DNA from: Micromonospora echinospora
GTDB lineage: Bacteria; Actinomycetota; Actinomycetes; Mycobacteriales; Micromonosporaceae
Assembly (NCBI RefSeq): GCF_014203425.1
Contig: NZ_JACHJC010000001.1
Coordinates: 2,046,001-2,110,000 of the forward strand
Reading direction: 5' to 3'
Length of the DNA stretch: 64,000 nucleotides
The position numbers and the translations under genes are program-made. The notes beneath the pieces are model-generated. The model was given only the letters and a program-made list of their open reading frames with translations, was not told the origin of the DNA and did no database searches. Below are positions 26,020 to 33,435 of the stretch, in pieces (the stretch's first letter is position 1; every line of letters begins with the position of its first letter).

Positions 26020-26888
26020 CCCCGCCGCGCACTGTGGTGCGCCGCGACGGCGGCCTCTACGCCCTGGAGCGGGCCCTGCAACGGCGGGGCTTCCGGTACG
26101 TGGCGGGCGCCGACGAGGCGGGCCGCGGAGCCTGCGCCGGGCCGCTGGTCGCCGCCGCCGCTGTGCTGCCCGAGGGGCGCCGCGGCGAGATCGACGAGCT
26201 GGCCGACTCCAAGCTGCTCACCCCGGCCGCCCGGGAGCGCGTCTACGACGAGGTGGTGGCGCGGGCGCTCGCGTACGCCGTGGTGGTCATCCCGGCCGAG
26301 GAGGTGGACGCCCGCGGGCTGCACGTGTGCAACCTCGCCGCGATGCGCCGGGCGCTCGCCTCGCTGACCACCCGCCCGGAGTACGTGCTGACCGACGGCT
26401 TCGGCGTCGACGGGCTCGACGTGCCGGGGCTGGCGGTCTGGAAGGGTGACCGGGTGGCCGCGTGCGTGGCGGCGGCGAGCGTGCTCGCCAAGGTCACCCG
26501 GGACCGGATCATGGTGGAGCTGGACGAGCGGTTCCCCGGCTACGGCTTCGCCGAGCACAAGGGCTACATCACCGCCGAGCACAGCGCCGCGCTGCGCGCG
26601 CTCGGGCCCTGCCGGGAGCACCGCTTCTCGTACGTGAACGTGGCCGCCGTCTCCGGACGGGACGGACGGCCTCCCCGCGCCCGCCGCCCGGCGGGCGCGG
26701 ACGCGGCGCCACCCGAGCCCGCGGCCGGGCTGCCGGGACTCGGGCCCAGTGCGTTCGCCGGGCGCCCGGACGAGCCGGTGGGGCGCACCGGCGCGCCAGG
26801 GGGTACCGTCGGCGTGGCGTTGGGCGAGCAGCCGCGACCTCCGGCGTCGGTGGGGGAAGATGTGGTTATGGAAGGCGGAGTGCGATGA
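26013..26888 (+). CDS. rnhB: Ribonuclease HII with a long C-terminal extension
   Basis: 291 residues from the ATG at 26013. The catalytic residues are in GADEAGRGACAGPLV (Asp-Glu), LADSKLLTPAARERV and YVLTDGF (Asp), with KVTRDRIM and the RNase HII helix FPGYGFAEHKGYITAEH. The enzyme removes ribonucleotides from DNA. The folded domain ends near residue 215. About 75 further residues rich in Pro, Gly, Ala and Arg follow and match no domain I recognise. The stop overlaps the next ATG (ATGA). Confidence 0.94.
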   Translation: MLTPPRTVVRRDGGLYALERALQRRGFRYVAGADEAGRGACAGPLVAAAAVLPEGRRGEIDELADSKLLTPAARERVYDEVVARALAYAVVVIPAEEVDARGLHVCNLAAMRRALASLTTRPEYVLTDGFGVDGLDVPGLAVWKGDRVAACVAAASVLAKVTRDRIMVELDERFPGYGFAEHKGYITAEHSAALRALGPCREHRFSYVNVAAVSGRDGRPPRARRPAGADAAPPEPAAGLPGLGPSAFAGRPDEPVGRTGAPGGTVGVALGEQPRPPASVGEDVVMEGGVR

Positions 26889-27208
26889 GCGCGGAAGATC
26901 TCGAGAAGTACGAGACCGAGATGGAGCTGCAGCTCTACCGGGAGTACCGCGACATTGTCCGCCAGTTCTCCTACGTGGTGGAGACCGAGCGCCGTTTCTA
27001 TCTGGCGAACCAGGTCGACCTGCACGTCCGCAACTCGGACGGTGAGGTCTACTTCGAGGTCGAGATGCACGACGCCTGGGTGTGGGACATGTACCGCCCT
27101 GCCCGTTTCGTCAAGAACGTCCGAGTAATGACGTTCAAGGACGTCAATGTGGAAGAGCTCGAAAAGCCCGACATCTCGCTTCCCGCAGATTCCGGATTCG
27201 GGAGCTGA
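26885..27208 (+). CDS. DUF2469 family protein
   Basis: 107 residues, MSAEDLEKYETEMELQLYRE at the N-terminus and then IVRQFSYVVETERRFYLAN. This is the highly conserved DUF2469 family that follows rnhB across actinobacteria (the Mycobacterium tuberculosis Rv2901c position). It is acidic, small and cytoplasmic. Function is unknown. The start is fixed by the ATGA overlap with rnhB. A hairpin follows before the convergent sulfite-oxidase gene. Confidence 0.93.
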   Translation: MSAEDLEKYETEMELQLYREYRDIVRQFSYVVETERRFYLANQVDLHVRNSDGEVYFEVEMHDAWVWDMYRPARFVKNVRVMTFKDVNVEELEKPDISLPADSGFGS

Positions 27209-27210
27209 GC

Positions 27211-27231
27211 CCGGGCGGCCCGCCGCCCCGG
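27211..27231. terminator. Hairpin between convergent genes
   Basis: CCGGGCGG (27211-27218), loop CCCG, CCGCCCCGG (27223-27231): eight pairs with one bulged C. It fills the 24-bp gap between DUF2469 and the sulfite-oxidase-like gene, so it may terminate both. Confidence 0.5.
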
Positions 27232-27232
27232 A

Positions 27233-28330
27233 TCACCGCTCCGGCACGACCACTTCGACCCGCTGCACCAGGTTGTTCGCGAACCCGCCCCGGTTCCACG
27301 GCTGCTCCACCGGCTGGGTCCGCCCCGAGGCATCGGTCGCCCGGGCGCCCAGCACGTACCGCCCCGGGGTCGCCGTCCAGCTCACCGACCACCGGCGCCA
27401 CGCCCACTCGCCCCCGGCCGGCTCGTCCAGGACCGCCGGCGTCCACGTCCCGCCACCGTCCATCGTCACCTCGACGGACGTCACCGGCGCGTGCCCGGAC
27501 CAGGCCCGGCCGTCCACCGTGCACCGCCCTGGCCGGACCACCCGGGTGCGGGACATGAAGTCCGGGAACCCGGGCGGGCGCACCAGGGCGCGCGGCTCGA
27601 TCCGGGTCACCGGCACGCCGGGATCGTCCGCGTCGCGCCGCAACCGGTACGCCACCGCGTTCTGGTAGCCGTCGAACGGCTCGGTCGTCACCGCGATGTC
27701 GCGCAGCCACTTCACGTGCGCCATGCCGTACCAGCCGGGCACGATCAGGCGCAGCGGCGCGCCGTGCTGCGGCAGCAGGGGAGCACCGTTCATCTCGTAC
27801 GCCAGCAGCACCTCCTCGCGCAGCGCGTCGGCCACCGGCAGCGCCCGCTGGTAGTCCTGCTCGACGCCGCGCTCCACGCCGTGGTCCGCGCCGGTGAACA
27901 CCACGTCCACCGCGTCGCCGGACAGACCCGCCTCGCGCAGCAGCGGCGCCAGCGGCGTACCGGTCCACTCGGCGTTGCCCACCGCCTCGACCAGCCAGGG
28001 CTGGCTGACCGGCCGGGGATGCAGCAGCGCGCGGCCGTTGCCGGCGCACTCCAGCGTGACCCGGTGGGTCACCCGGGGCCGGTCGCGCAGCGCCGCCAGG
28101 TCCAGCCGCAGTGGACGCTCGACCGCGCCGGACACGCTCAGCGCGTATGCGGCCGGGTCGACGTCCGGGATGTCGTAGTGGATGAGCAGGTAGTGCAGGC
28201 CCGCCGGGGTCACGTCGTAGCGCAGCGCCTCCAGCGGAATGCCATGGTTGCGGGCGGCGAGCTGAAGCTCCTCGGCGCTGATCGCCTCGTCCGGCCCGGC
28301 CACCCGGGAGGGCCGGCTGGCATCGTCCAC
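27233..28330 (-). CDS. Sulfite-oxidase-like molybdopterin enzyme
   Basis: 365 residues from GTG 28330; the frame remains open far upstream but there it overlaps the methyltransferase. The Mo-cofactor domain has VTLECAGNGR with the Cys that ligates Mo, WTGTPLAPLLREAG, and LPQHGAPLRLIVPGWYGMAHVK. The C-terminal Mo-co dimerisation domain begins near GRAWSGHAPVTSVEVTMDGG. No Tat signal and no heme domain are visible, so it appears cytoplasmic. It could oxidise sulfite or reduce sulfoxides, as in the YedY relatives. It starts 5 bp after the methyltransferase stop. Confidence 0.9.
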   Translation of the reverse strand: MDDASRPSRVAGPDEAISAEELQLAARNHGIPLEALRYDVTPAGLHYLLIHYDIPDVDPAAYALSVSGAVERPLRLDLAALRDRPRVTHRVTLECAGNGRALLHPRPVSQPWLVEAVGNAEWTGTPLAPLLREAGLSGDAVDVVFTGADHGVERGVEQDYQRALPVADALREEVLLAYEMNGAPLLPQHGAPLRLIVPGWYGMAHVKWLRDIAVTTEPFDGYQNAVAYRLRRDADDPGVPVTRIEPRALVRPPGFPDFMSRTRVVRPGRCTVDGRAWSGHAPVTSVEVTMDGGGTWTPAVLDEPAGGEWAWRRWSVSWTATPGRYVLGARATDASGRTQPVEQPWNRGGFANNLVQRVEVVVPER

Positions 28331-28335
28331 AGTGG

Positions 28336-28995
28336 TCAGTGCTGTTCCGTCCGCTCCAGCACGTCGTAGCCCACGAACTCGAACATCCGCTCGCCTCGCG
28401 TCAGCGGGCGGGGAGTGCCGGTGAAGCGGTGCGCGCCGACGCCCACACCGTCGGCCGGGCTGCCCACCGCGACCGGCTCGAAGCCCTCCTCGGCGAACCA
28501 CTCGCAGATGACGGGCACCAGATCCGGCTCGCGCCGGTGCCGCGTCCACAGCACCGTGCCGCCGGTGGCGCAGAGCGAGGCGCAGTGGCGCACAGTGGCC
28601 CGGATGTCGTCGTCGGTGATGTTGCCGAAGATGCCGCAGACCAGCACCAGATCGGCCGGGGTCAGGTCGGCGTAGCTGTCGGTCAGCGCGGCGTCGCCGG
28701 TCACCACCTCGACGCCGGTGAGCCCCGCGTCGGCGGCGGCGCGGCGGGCCAGGTCGGCGTTGCGCGGGTCCAGCTCGACCAGGCGGGCGGTCACGTCGCC
28801 GCCGCGGGGGTGGGCGGCCAGCACCGGGATGAGGTCGCGGCCCTGGCCGGCGCAGAGACTGAGCGCGCGCAGCGGACCGGGCGGCGCGGCATCGAGTGCC
28901 TCGGCGACGCGCTGCCGTACCTCGGCGAGCCGCCGGGCCAGTGCGGATTCGGGCTGGTCGTAGTCGCGGTGCCAGGCGTACCAGTCCTTCGTCAC
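28336..28995 (-). CDS. Class I SAM-dependent methyltransferase
   Basis: 219 residues. The AdoMet site motif I is LRALSLCAGQGRDLIPVLA, with LVELDPRNADLARR as motif II and TPADLVLVCGIFGNI as motif IV. It begins MTKDWYAWHRDYDQPESALA. The protein is a single Rossmann domain; the substrate is unknown. It is transcribed ahead of the sulfite-oxidase-like gene, 5 bp apart, which suggests a functional pair but does not prove one. Confidence 0.85.
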   Translation of the reverse strand: MTKDWYAWHRDYDQPESALARRLAEVRQRVAEALDAAPPGPLRALSLCAGQGRDLIPVLAAHPRGGDVTARLVELDPRNADLARRAAADAGLTGVEVVTGDAALTDSYADLTPADLVLVCGIFGNITDDDIRATVRHCASLCATGGTVLWTRHRREPDLVPVICEWFAEEGFEPVAVGSPADGVGVGAHRFTGTPRPLTRGERMFEFVGYDVLERTEQH

Positions 28996-29126
28996 CCGGC
29001 CAGCATAGGCGTCCCGGCCGTAGCAGATCCGCCCCGATTTCGGTGCTCGTCCACAGTAGGGGCGTCGTCCACAGGACTGCCGCGTGGTGCGCGCGGGGCA
29101 GCGCGCGGCAGGTCAGGGTACGCGGT

Positions 29127-29747
29127 GTGCGTACCTCGATCGGTCGGGCCGGCAAGTGCCTGCTGCTGGTGCTCGTGCTCGCCTTCTGGTTGCCGGGCGG
29201 CTCCGCGGCGGCCCTTGACGGGCCGGTGGCGGCGGGCCGTTCGGCGGCGGCCCTTGACGGGCCGGGCGTCTCGGCGACGGGGTACCAGGGCGTGCCCGGC
29301 GGGCCGGCGACCGCCGGACGGTTCCGCTGGCCGTTGCCCGGTCCACCCCGCGTGGCACGCCGGTTCGACCCGCCGCCGCAGCCGTGGATGTCCGGGCACC
29401 GGGGCGTGGACCTGGCCGCCGCGCCGGGCGCGCAGGTCCGCTCGGCCGGCGCCGGGACCGTCCTGTTCGCCGGCTCGGTCGCCGGCCGGCCGGTGCTCAC
29501 CGTCGGCCACCACGACGGGCTGCGCACCACCTACGAGCCGGTCCGGTCCCGGGTCACCGCCGGCACCCGGGTGGACGCCGGTACCCCGATCGGTGACCTG
29601 CTCGCCGGGCATCCCGGCTGCGCCGACGCGGCCTGCCTGCACTGGGGGCTGCGACGCGGCGCGGAGTACCTGGACCCGCTTGCGCTGCTCGGGCTCGGCC
29701 GCGTCCGGCTGCTGCCGCTCGACCCGAACGCCGACGGCCCTCCGTGA
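29127..29747 (+). CDS. Secreted M23 (LytM) family peptidase
   Basis: 206 residues from the GTG at 29127. A signal peptide (RTSIGRAGKCLLLVLVLAFW) ends near GSAAA. The M23 fold follows: MSGHRGVDLAAAPG supplies the HxxxD zinc ligands, and LHWGLRRGAEYLDPL is the C-terminal HxH region. In that motif the first His is replaced by Cys (ACLHWG), so catalysis may be lost and the protein could act as an activator of other hydrolases. A 39-bp in-frame duplication (SAAALDGP twice) lies just after the signal peptide. An M23 gene upstream of rpsB is usual in actinomycetes. Confidence 0.86.
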   Translation: MRTSIGRAGKCLLLVLVLAFWLPGGSAAALDGPVAAGRSAAALDGPGVSATGYQGVPGGPATAGRFRWPLPGPPRVARRFDPPPQPWMSGHRGVDLAAAPGAQVRSAGAGTVLFAGSVAGRPVLTVGHHDGLRTTYEPVRSRVTAGTRVDAGTPIGDLLAGHPGCADAACLHWGLRRGAEYLDPLALLGLGRVRLLPLDPNADGPP

Positions 29748-29818
29748 GTGGCGCCGCTGCCGGCTCGGGTCCGGGCGACGTCGCCTGGACCGGCCCGTCC
29801 CCGCCGGACGCGCCACTC
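29746..29818. terminator. Nested hairpins between convergent genes
   Basis: GAGTGGCG (29746-29753) pairs with CGCCACTC (29811-29818). Inside it, GGTCCGGGCGAC / GTCGCCTGGACC (29768-29791) folds into a second stem, giving a two-level structure. It joins the M23 and aminotransferase stop codons and should end transcription from both sides. Confidence 0.6.
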
Positions 29819-30998
29819 AGCGCTGAGCGAGCAGCGTGGGCAGCCGCACGGCCAGCCGGTCGTACTCGTCGGGGGTGTTGTAGACCTGGCCGCACAACCG
29901 CAGGTAGCCGCGCCCGTTCCAGCCGGCCACCGACACCTCGGCGGAGAGCCGGTCGGCGATCCGGGCCCGTAGCTCCCGGGCCGCGTCCAGGGTCGTCGCG
30001 ACGCCCGGCGGCAGCGGCACGAGACGCATGGCGACCGCCGGCCCGCCGGGCTTCGGCAACCGCTCGGGCGCCACACCCAGCGCGTCCCCGACGACCCGTT
30101 GCCCGTACGCGGCCAGCGCCGCGTTGTGCGCCCGTACCCGGTCCACCCCGAGGCTGCGCAGCGTGAACAGGCCCACCGGGGCGGCCAGCCAGCCGGTGTA
30201 GTCGAGCGTCGCCTGCCATTCCACCCGGGTCGGGAAGCCGCTGTCCTGCTCCCACGAGACGACGAGCGGCTGGATCTTCTCCCGCCACTGCGGCGCCACC
30301 ACGAGCGCGGCGGTGCCGCGCGGCGCGTACGCCCACTTGTGCAGGTTGCCCACCCAGAAGTCGGCGCCGATCGACGCGACGGTGGCCGGCAGCATGCCCG
30401 GCGCGTGCGCGGCGTCCACCAGCACCGGCACGCCCTGCTCCCGGGCCACGGCGACGAGCGCCGCGGTCGGGAACAGCCGGGCGGTCGGCGAGGTCAGCTG
30501 GTCGACGATGAGCAGCCGGGTCCGCCCGGGGCGCAACCCGGTGCGGACGATCTCGACCACCTCCTCGTCGGTGGCGGTCAACGGCACCGACAGGGTGCGG
30601 GGCACCGCCCCCGTGCGGGCGCACTCCCGCGCGATCGAGAGGGCCACTGCCCCGTACCCGTGGTCGGTGGTCAGGACCTCGTCGCCGGGGCGCAGTGCCA
30701 GCGACTGCAACACGACCGCCGCGCCGGCGGTGACGTTGCCGACCAGCGCGGTGCCGTCCGGGTCCGCGCCGAGGAACGCGGCCAGGTGCCGCCGGGCGTG
30801 GGCGATCCGGTCGACCAGGCCCTGGGTGAAGAACCGCAGCGGGTTGGCCTCCATCTCGTCGCGCAGGCGCTGCTGGGCGCGCTGCACGGCGATCGGCACG
30901 GCGCCGAACGAGCCGTGGTTGAGGTGGCTGACGGAGGGATCGAGGGAGAAGAGCAGCCGAGCGCCGGGAATCGGCTCGGGCGGCTGCGGCACCGTCAT
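29817..30998 (-). CDS. Class V aminotransferase-fold PLP enzyme
   Basis: 393 residues, close to isopenicillin-N epimerase and cysteine desulfurase-like proteins. SVSHLNHGSFGAVPIAVQRA is the N-terminal signature. LVDAAHAPGMLP carries the PLP-binding Asp and His, and FWVGNLHKWAYAPRG has the Schiff-base Lys. The name epimerase reflects sequence class only; no beta-lactam genes are nearby. It lies downstream of xerC after a hairpin. Confidence 0.88.
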   Translation of the reverse strand: MTVPQPPEPIPGARLLFSLDPSVSHLNHGSFGAVPIAVQRAQQRLRDEMEANPLRFFTQGLVDRIAHARRHLAAFLGADPDGTALVGNVTAGAAVVLQSLALRPGDEVLTTDHGYGAVALSIARECARTGAVPRTLSVPLTATDEEVVEIVRTGLRPGRTRLLIVDQLTSPTARLFPTAALVAVAREQGVPVLVDAAHAPGMLPATVASIGADFWVGNLHKWAYAPRGTAALVVAPQWREKIQPLVVSWEQDSGFPTRVEWQATLDYTGWLAAPVGLFTLRSLGVDRVRAHNAALAAYGQRVVGDALGVAPERLPKPGGPAVAMRLVPLPPGVATTLDAARELRARIADRLSAEVSVAGWNGRGYLRLCGQVYNTPDEYDRLAVRLPTLLAQR

Positions 30999-31029
30999 CC
31001 GTCGATCCTAGCCCGGGATGGATCATCAC

Positions 31030-31047
31030 CCGGCGGGATTCCGCCGG
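31030..31047 (-). terminator. Hairpin after xerC
   Basis: CCGGCGG (31030-31036), loop GATT, CCGCCGG (31041-31047) is a perfect 7-bp stem directly abutting the xerC stop. On the minus strand it lies between xerC and the PLP gene and would reduce read-through. Confidence 0.5.
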
Positions 31048-32028
31048 TCAGGCGCGGGGATGCGCCTGCCGGTACGCCGCGCGCAGCCGCTCCACCGACA
31101 CGTGCGTGTAGATCTGCGTGCTCGCCAGCGACGAGTGCCCGAGCAGCTCCTGGACCGCCCGCAGGTCCGCGCCCCCTTCGAGCAGGTGGGTGGCGGCCGA
31201 GTGGCGCAGCCCGTGCGGCGTCACCCGGGGCACTCCGGCGGCCTCGGTCCAGTCGGCCACGATCCGCCGTGCGGTGGTCGGGTTGAGCCGCCCGCCCCGC
31301 GCCCCGAGCAGCAGCGCCCGGCCCGAGCCGGGCGTTGCCAGAGCCGGCCTTCCCAGGCTCAGCCATGTGTCGAGCGCCCGCTGCGCCGGCACCCCGTAGG
31401 GCACCGACCGCTCCCGGCCGCCCTTGCCGAGCACGCGCACCACCCGGCGGCCCTGGTCGACGTCGGTCACGTCCAGGCCGCACGCCTCGCTGATCCGCAC
31501 GCCGGTGCCGTAGAGCAGTTCGAGCAGCAGCCGGTCACGCAGCAGCACGGCCTCGGGCGTGTCCGCGCCGGGTGCTCCTCCGGGTTGCGGGGCGTCGGCG
31601 GGGCGGGCGGCCTCCATCAGGGCGGCGGCCTGGTCGGCCCGCAGCACGGTGGGCAGTTCCCGCCGGGCCCGGGGGCTCGCCAGCGGCGCGGCGATGTCGT
31701 CGGCGAGCAGACCGGTGCGGTGCGCCCAGGCGCTGAACGTCCGGGCCGCGGCGGCCCGGCGGGCCATCGTCGTCCGGGCCGCGCCCATGGTCCGCTGCTT
31801 CGCCAGCCAGCTGCGCAGCACGGCGAGGTCCAGCTCCGGCAGTTCGGCGCAACCCATCCGGACGGCGTGGTCGAGCAGCGACACGAGATCCGTGACGTAC
31901 GCCCGGACGGTGTGGACGGACCGGTTGCGCACTCGCGACAGGTGGTCGGCGAAGTCGTCCACCGCCTCGCGCATCGACGACGGCAGGTCCTCGTGTGCGG
32001 CCCTGGTGCCACGCTGCCGCCGGCTCAC
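31048..32028 (-). CDS. xerC: Tyrosine recombinase XerC
   Basis: 326 residues from GTG 32028; a Met 18 codons in (MREAVDDFADHLSR) is a plausible alternative that would start at the SAM-like domain. The catalytic domain has all the tyrosine recombinase residues: GTGVRISEACGL (Arg), LGKGGRERSVP (Lys), PHGLRHSAATHLLEGG (His and Arg), LLGHSSLASTQIYTHV (His and nucleophile Tyr). Its place near dprA, comM and rpsB is the standard XerC locus, so it is the chromosome-dimer-resolution enzyme and not a phage integrase. Confidence 0.93.
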   Translation of the reverse strand: MSRRQRGTRAAHEDLPSSMREAVDDFADHLSRVRNRSVHTVRAYVTDLVSLLDHAVRMGCAELPELDLAVLRSWLAKQRTMGAARTTMARRAAAARTFSAWAHRTGLLADDIAAPLASPRARRELPTVLRADQAAALMEAARPADAPQPGGAPGADTPEAVLLRDRLLLELLYGTGVRISEACGLDVTDVDQGRRVVRVLGKGGRERSVPYGVPAQRALDTWLSLGRPALATPGSGRALLLGARGGRLNPTTARRIVADWTEAAGVPRVTPHGLRHSAATHLLEGGADLRAVQELLGHSSLASTQIYTHVSVERLRAAYRQAHPRA

Positions 32029-32399
32029 CGCGGTGCCCCGACCTGGCGCACGCGGTCGTGCCGGAGGCGGACAGCGATCACCGGTCCAGCGTACGGCCGG
32101 AGCGCCGCCGCGCGCTGAGCCGCCGTCCCGCCTTCACCGCGCCGGCCGGACCGTCGTCCCCGTCGCGTCCGCGGTATGCCCTGCGCCGGTGCGCCCGTGC
32201 CTTCGGCATGACGTTCGCGCCGCGCCGAGCGGGGGTGGCTAAAGCGGGCCTGGACAGAGGAAACTCATGCTGCGGCCAGGCACAGGGCGGCAACCGGACG
32301 GCAGCGCGGCTGAGCCGGCGCCCCACGGGTGGCCGATCCGGCCGCGATCGGACAGCCGCGTCCCGCGACGGTGACGCCCGGTACGAAAAGGGGCCGACA
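32029..32399. other. 371-bp divergent intergenic region
   Basis: Located between xerC (minus) and the 113-residue gene (plus). It is very GC-rich, with short open frames only, none having coding support. It presumably holds two divergent promoters. A segment of lower GC near 32236-32270 (GGCTAAAGCG...GGAAACTCATG) stands out, but I could not match it to a known promoter, riboswitch or RNA. The ribosome site for the plus gene is AAAAGGGG (32386-32393). Confidence 0.4.
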
Positions 32400-32741
32400 G
32401 TGGGAGTGGACGCGGTCCTCTACCGACAGATATCGGCGGGCGGCAGTCGTCGCCGCCCCGCGTACGTCTCGATCGAGGTCGTCGCGGACCCGCAGGACGT
32501 GTTGCTCGGCCTGCTGGCGCGGGTCCGCGGAGGTGGCCGGACGCCGCTGCTGGATCGCGTCGACCCGCTCGGCGAGCTGAGCGTGGACACCGATCGGATG
32601 TCGCAACTGCTCGCCGATCTGCGGTGCCTGGCCGAGGTGGCCCGGGCGCCGGCGGAGGCCGACCACATCCGCCGGCTGGCCCGGCTGGCCCGCCGCTGCG
32701 CGGAGCGCCGCGACACCGAGATCCGGTTCGAGGGCGACTGA
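32400..32741 (+). CDS. Hypothetical protein, 113 residues
   Basis: The GTG at 32400 (or GTG two codons later) follows AAAAGGGG. The protein reads as an alpha/beta fold: RPAYVSIEVVADPQDVLLGL is a strand-helix, and the second half is helical with Arg-rich stretches (RRLARLARRCAERRDTEIRF). There is no signal peptide or membrane helix. I do not recognise the family. The codon pattern is like its neighbours and the stop is clear, so it is likely real. It converges on a small membrane protein gene. Confidence 0.6.
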   Translation: MGVDAVLYRQISAGGSRRRPAYVSIEVVADPQDVLLGLLARVRGGGRTPLLDRVDPLGELSVDTDRMSQLLADLRCLAEVARAPAEADHIRRLARLARRCAERRDTEIRFEGD

Positions 32742-32787
32742 CACCGCAACGATCGCGCGTTCCCTTCCGTGGCGGCGCCGCGCCGGC

Positions 32788-33174
32788 TCAGGCGCTAACA
32801 GGCTGCCGCGTGGCCCGGATCCGTCGCGTGCCCCACACGATCAGCAGGACTCCGGCCACGAACAGCGCCGGACCGGCGACGAAGCCGATGTCCCGGACCA
32901 TCAGGTTGATGTCGTGCTGCTTCTCCGCCTCGGCCTTCTGCGCCTGGTAGGAGCCGTCGCCCGCGCCGAACATGCACCGGTCCCGGGGCGTCATCACGTC
33001 CTCGCCGCACATCGTCGGGCCGCTCGGGTCGTAATCACCGATGTCGCGGTGGGACAGGAACGCGAAGAACAGCACGAAGAGGCTGACGACGACCAGCATG
33101 CCGCCGAGCGCCCGACGCCCGGATCCGGGTGGGCCCGCCGCCGGGTTGCGGCGCGAGGTCTCCTGCGCGCTCAT
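32788..33174 (-). CDS. Two-helix membrane protein, unknown function
   Basis: 128 residues from the ATG at 33174, chosen over a longer frame because GGAGG lies just upstream. Helices are at about 22-40 (LGGMLVVVSLFVLFFAFLS) and 97-115 (IGFVAGPALFVAGVLLIVWG). The loop between them is extracytoplasmic, acidic, and has two Cys (TMCGEDVMTPRDRCMFG) that could form a disulfide. The tail is Arg-rich. No domain was recognised. Confidence 0.7.
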   Translation of the reverse strand: MSAQETSRRNPAAGPPGSGRRALGGMLVVVSLFVLFFAFLSHRDIGDYDPSGPTMCGEDVMTPRDRCMFGAGDGSYQAQKAEAEKQHDINLMVRDIGFVAGPALFVAGVLLIVWGTRRIRATRQPVSA

Positions 33175-33435
33175 CGGCCACCTCCGTGCGCCAGCGGGAT
33201 GGCCGACGCCGGCACGGCGAGCCGCACCTCGGCGCGTGCTACTGGCCATTGTGGACGTGTTCGCCGGTTCGCTGCCCCAGTCATCCTTCTCCCCGTGACG
33301 GCGCCCGGCGTCCGGCCCGCGGCGCGATCGTTCCCGCAACGGCTTCCGCCGCACGCGAAGTGGTGATCCTAGAAGACCGAGGCCGGTCCCACGGCCCCGT
33401 TGCAGGGCGGTTCCGAGAGGGCGCGCGCCGGCCGG

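Noticed and set aside
29817..30998. Isopenicillin-N epimerase and a beta-lactam pathway
   Set aside because: The sequence class fits, but no other beta-lactam biosynthesis gene is present, so only a general PLP-enzyme call is supported.
31048..32028. XerC considered as a phage or island integrase
   Set aside because: No attachment-site duplication, no phage genes, and the locus beside dprA/comM/rpsB is the standard xerC site.
32236..32330. Possible structured RNA (GGAAACTC segment) upstream of the 113-residue gene
   Set aside because: Compared by memory with RNase P RNA and known riboswitch cores; no match convincing enough to call.
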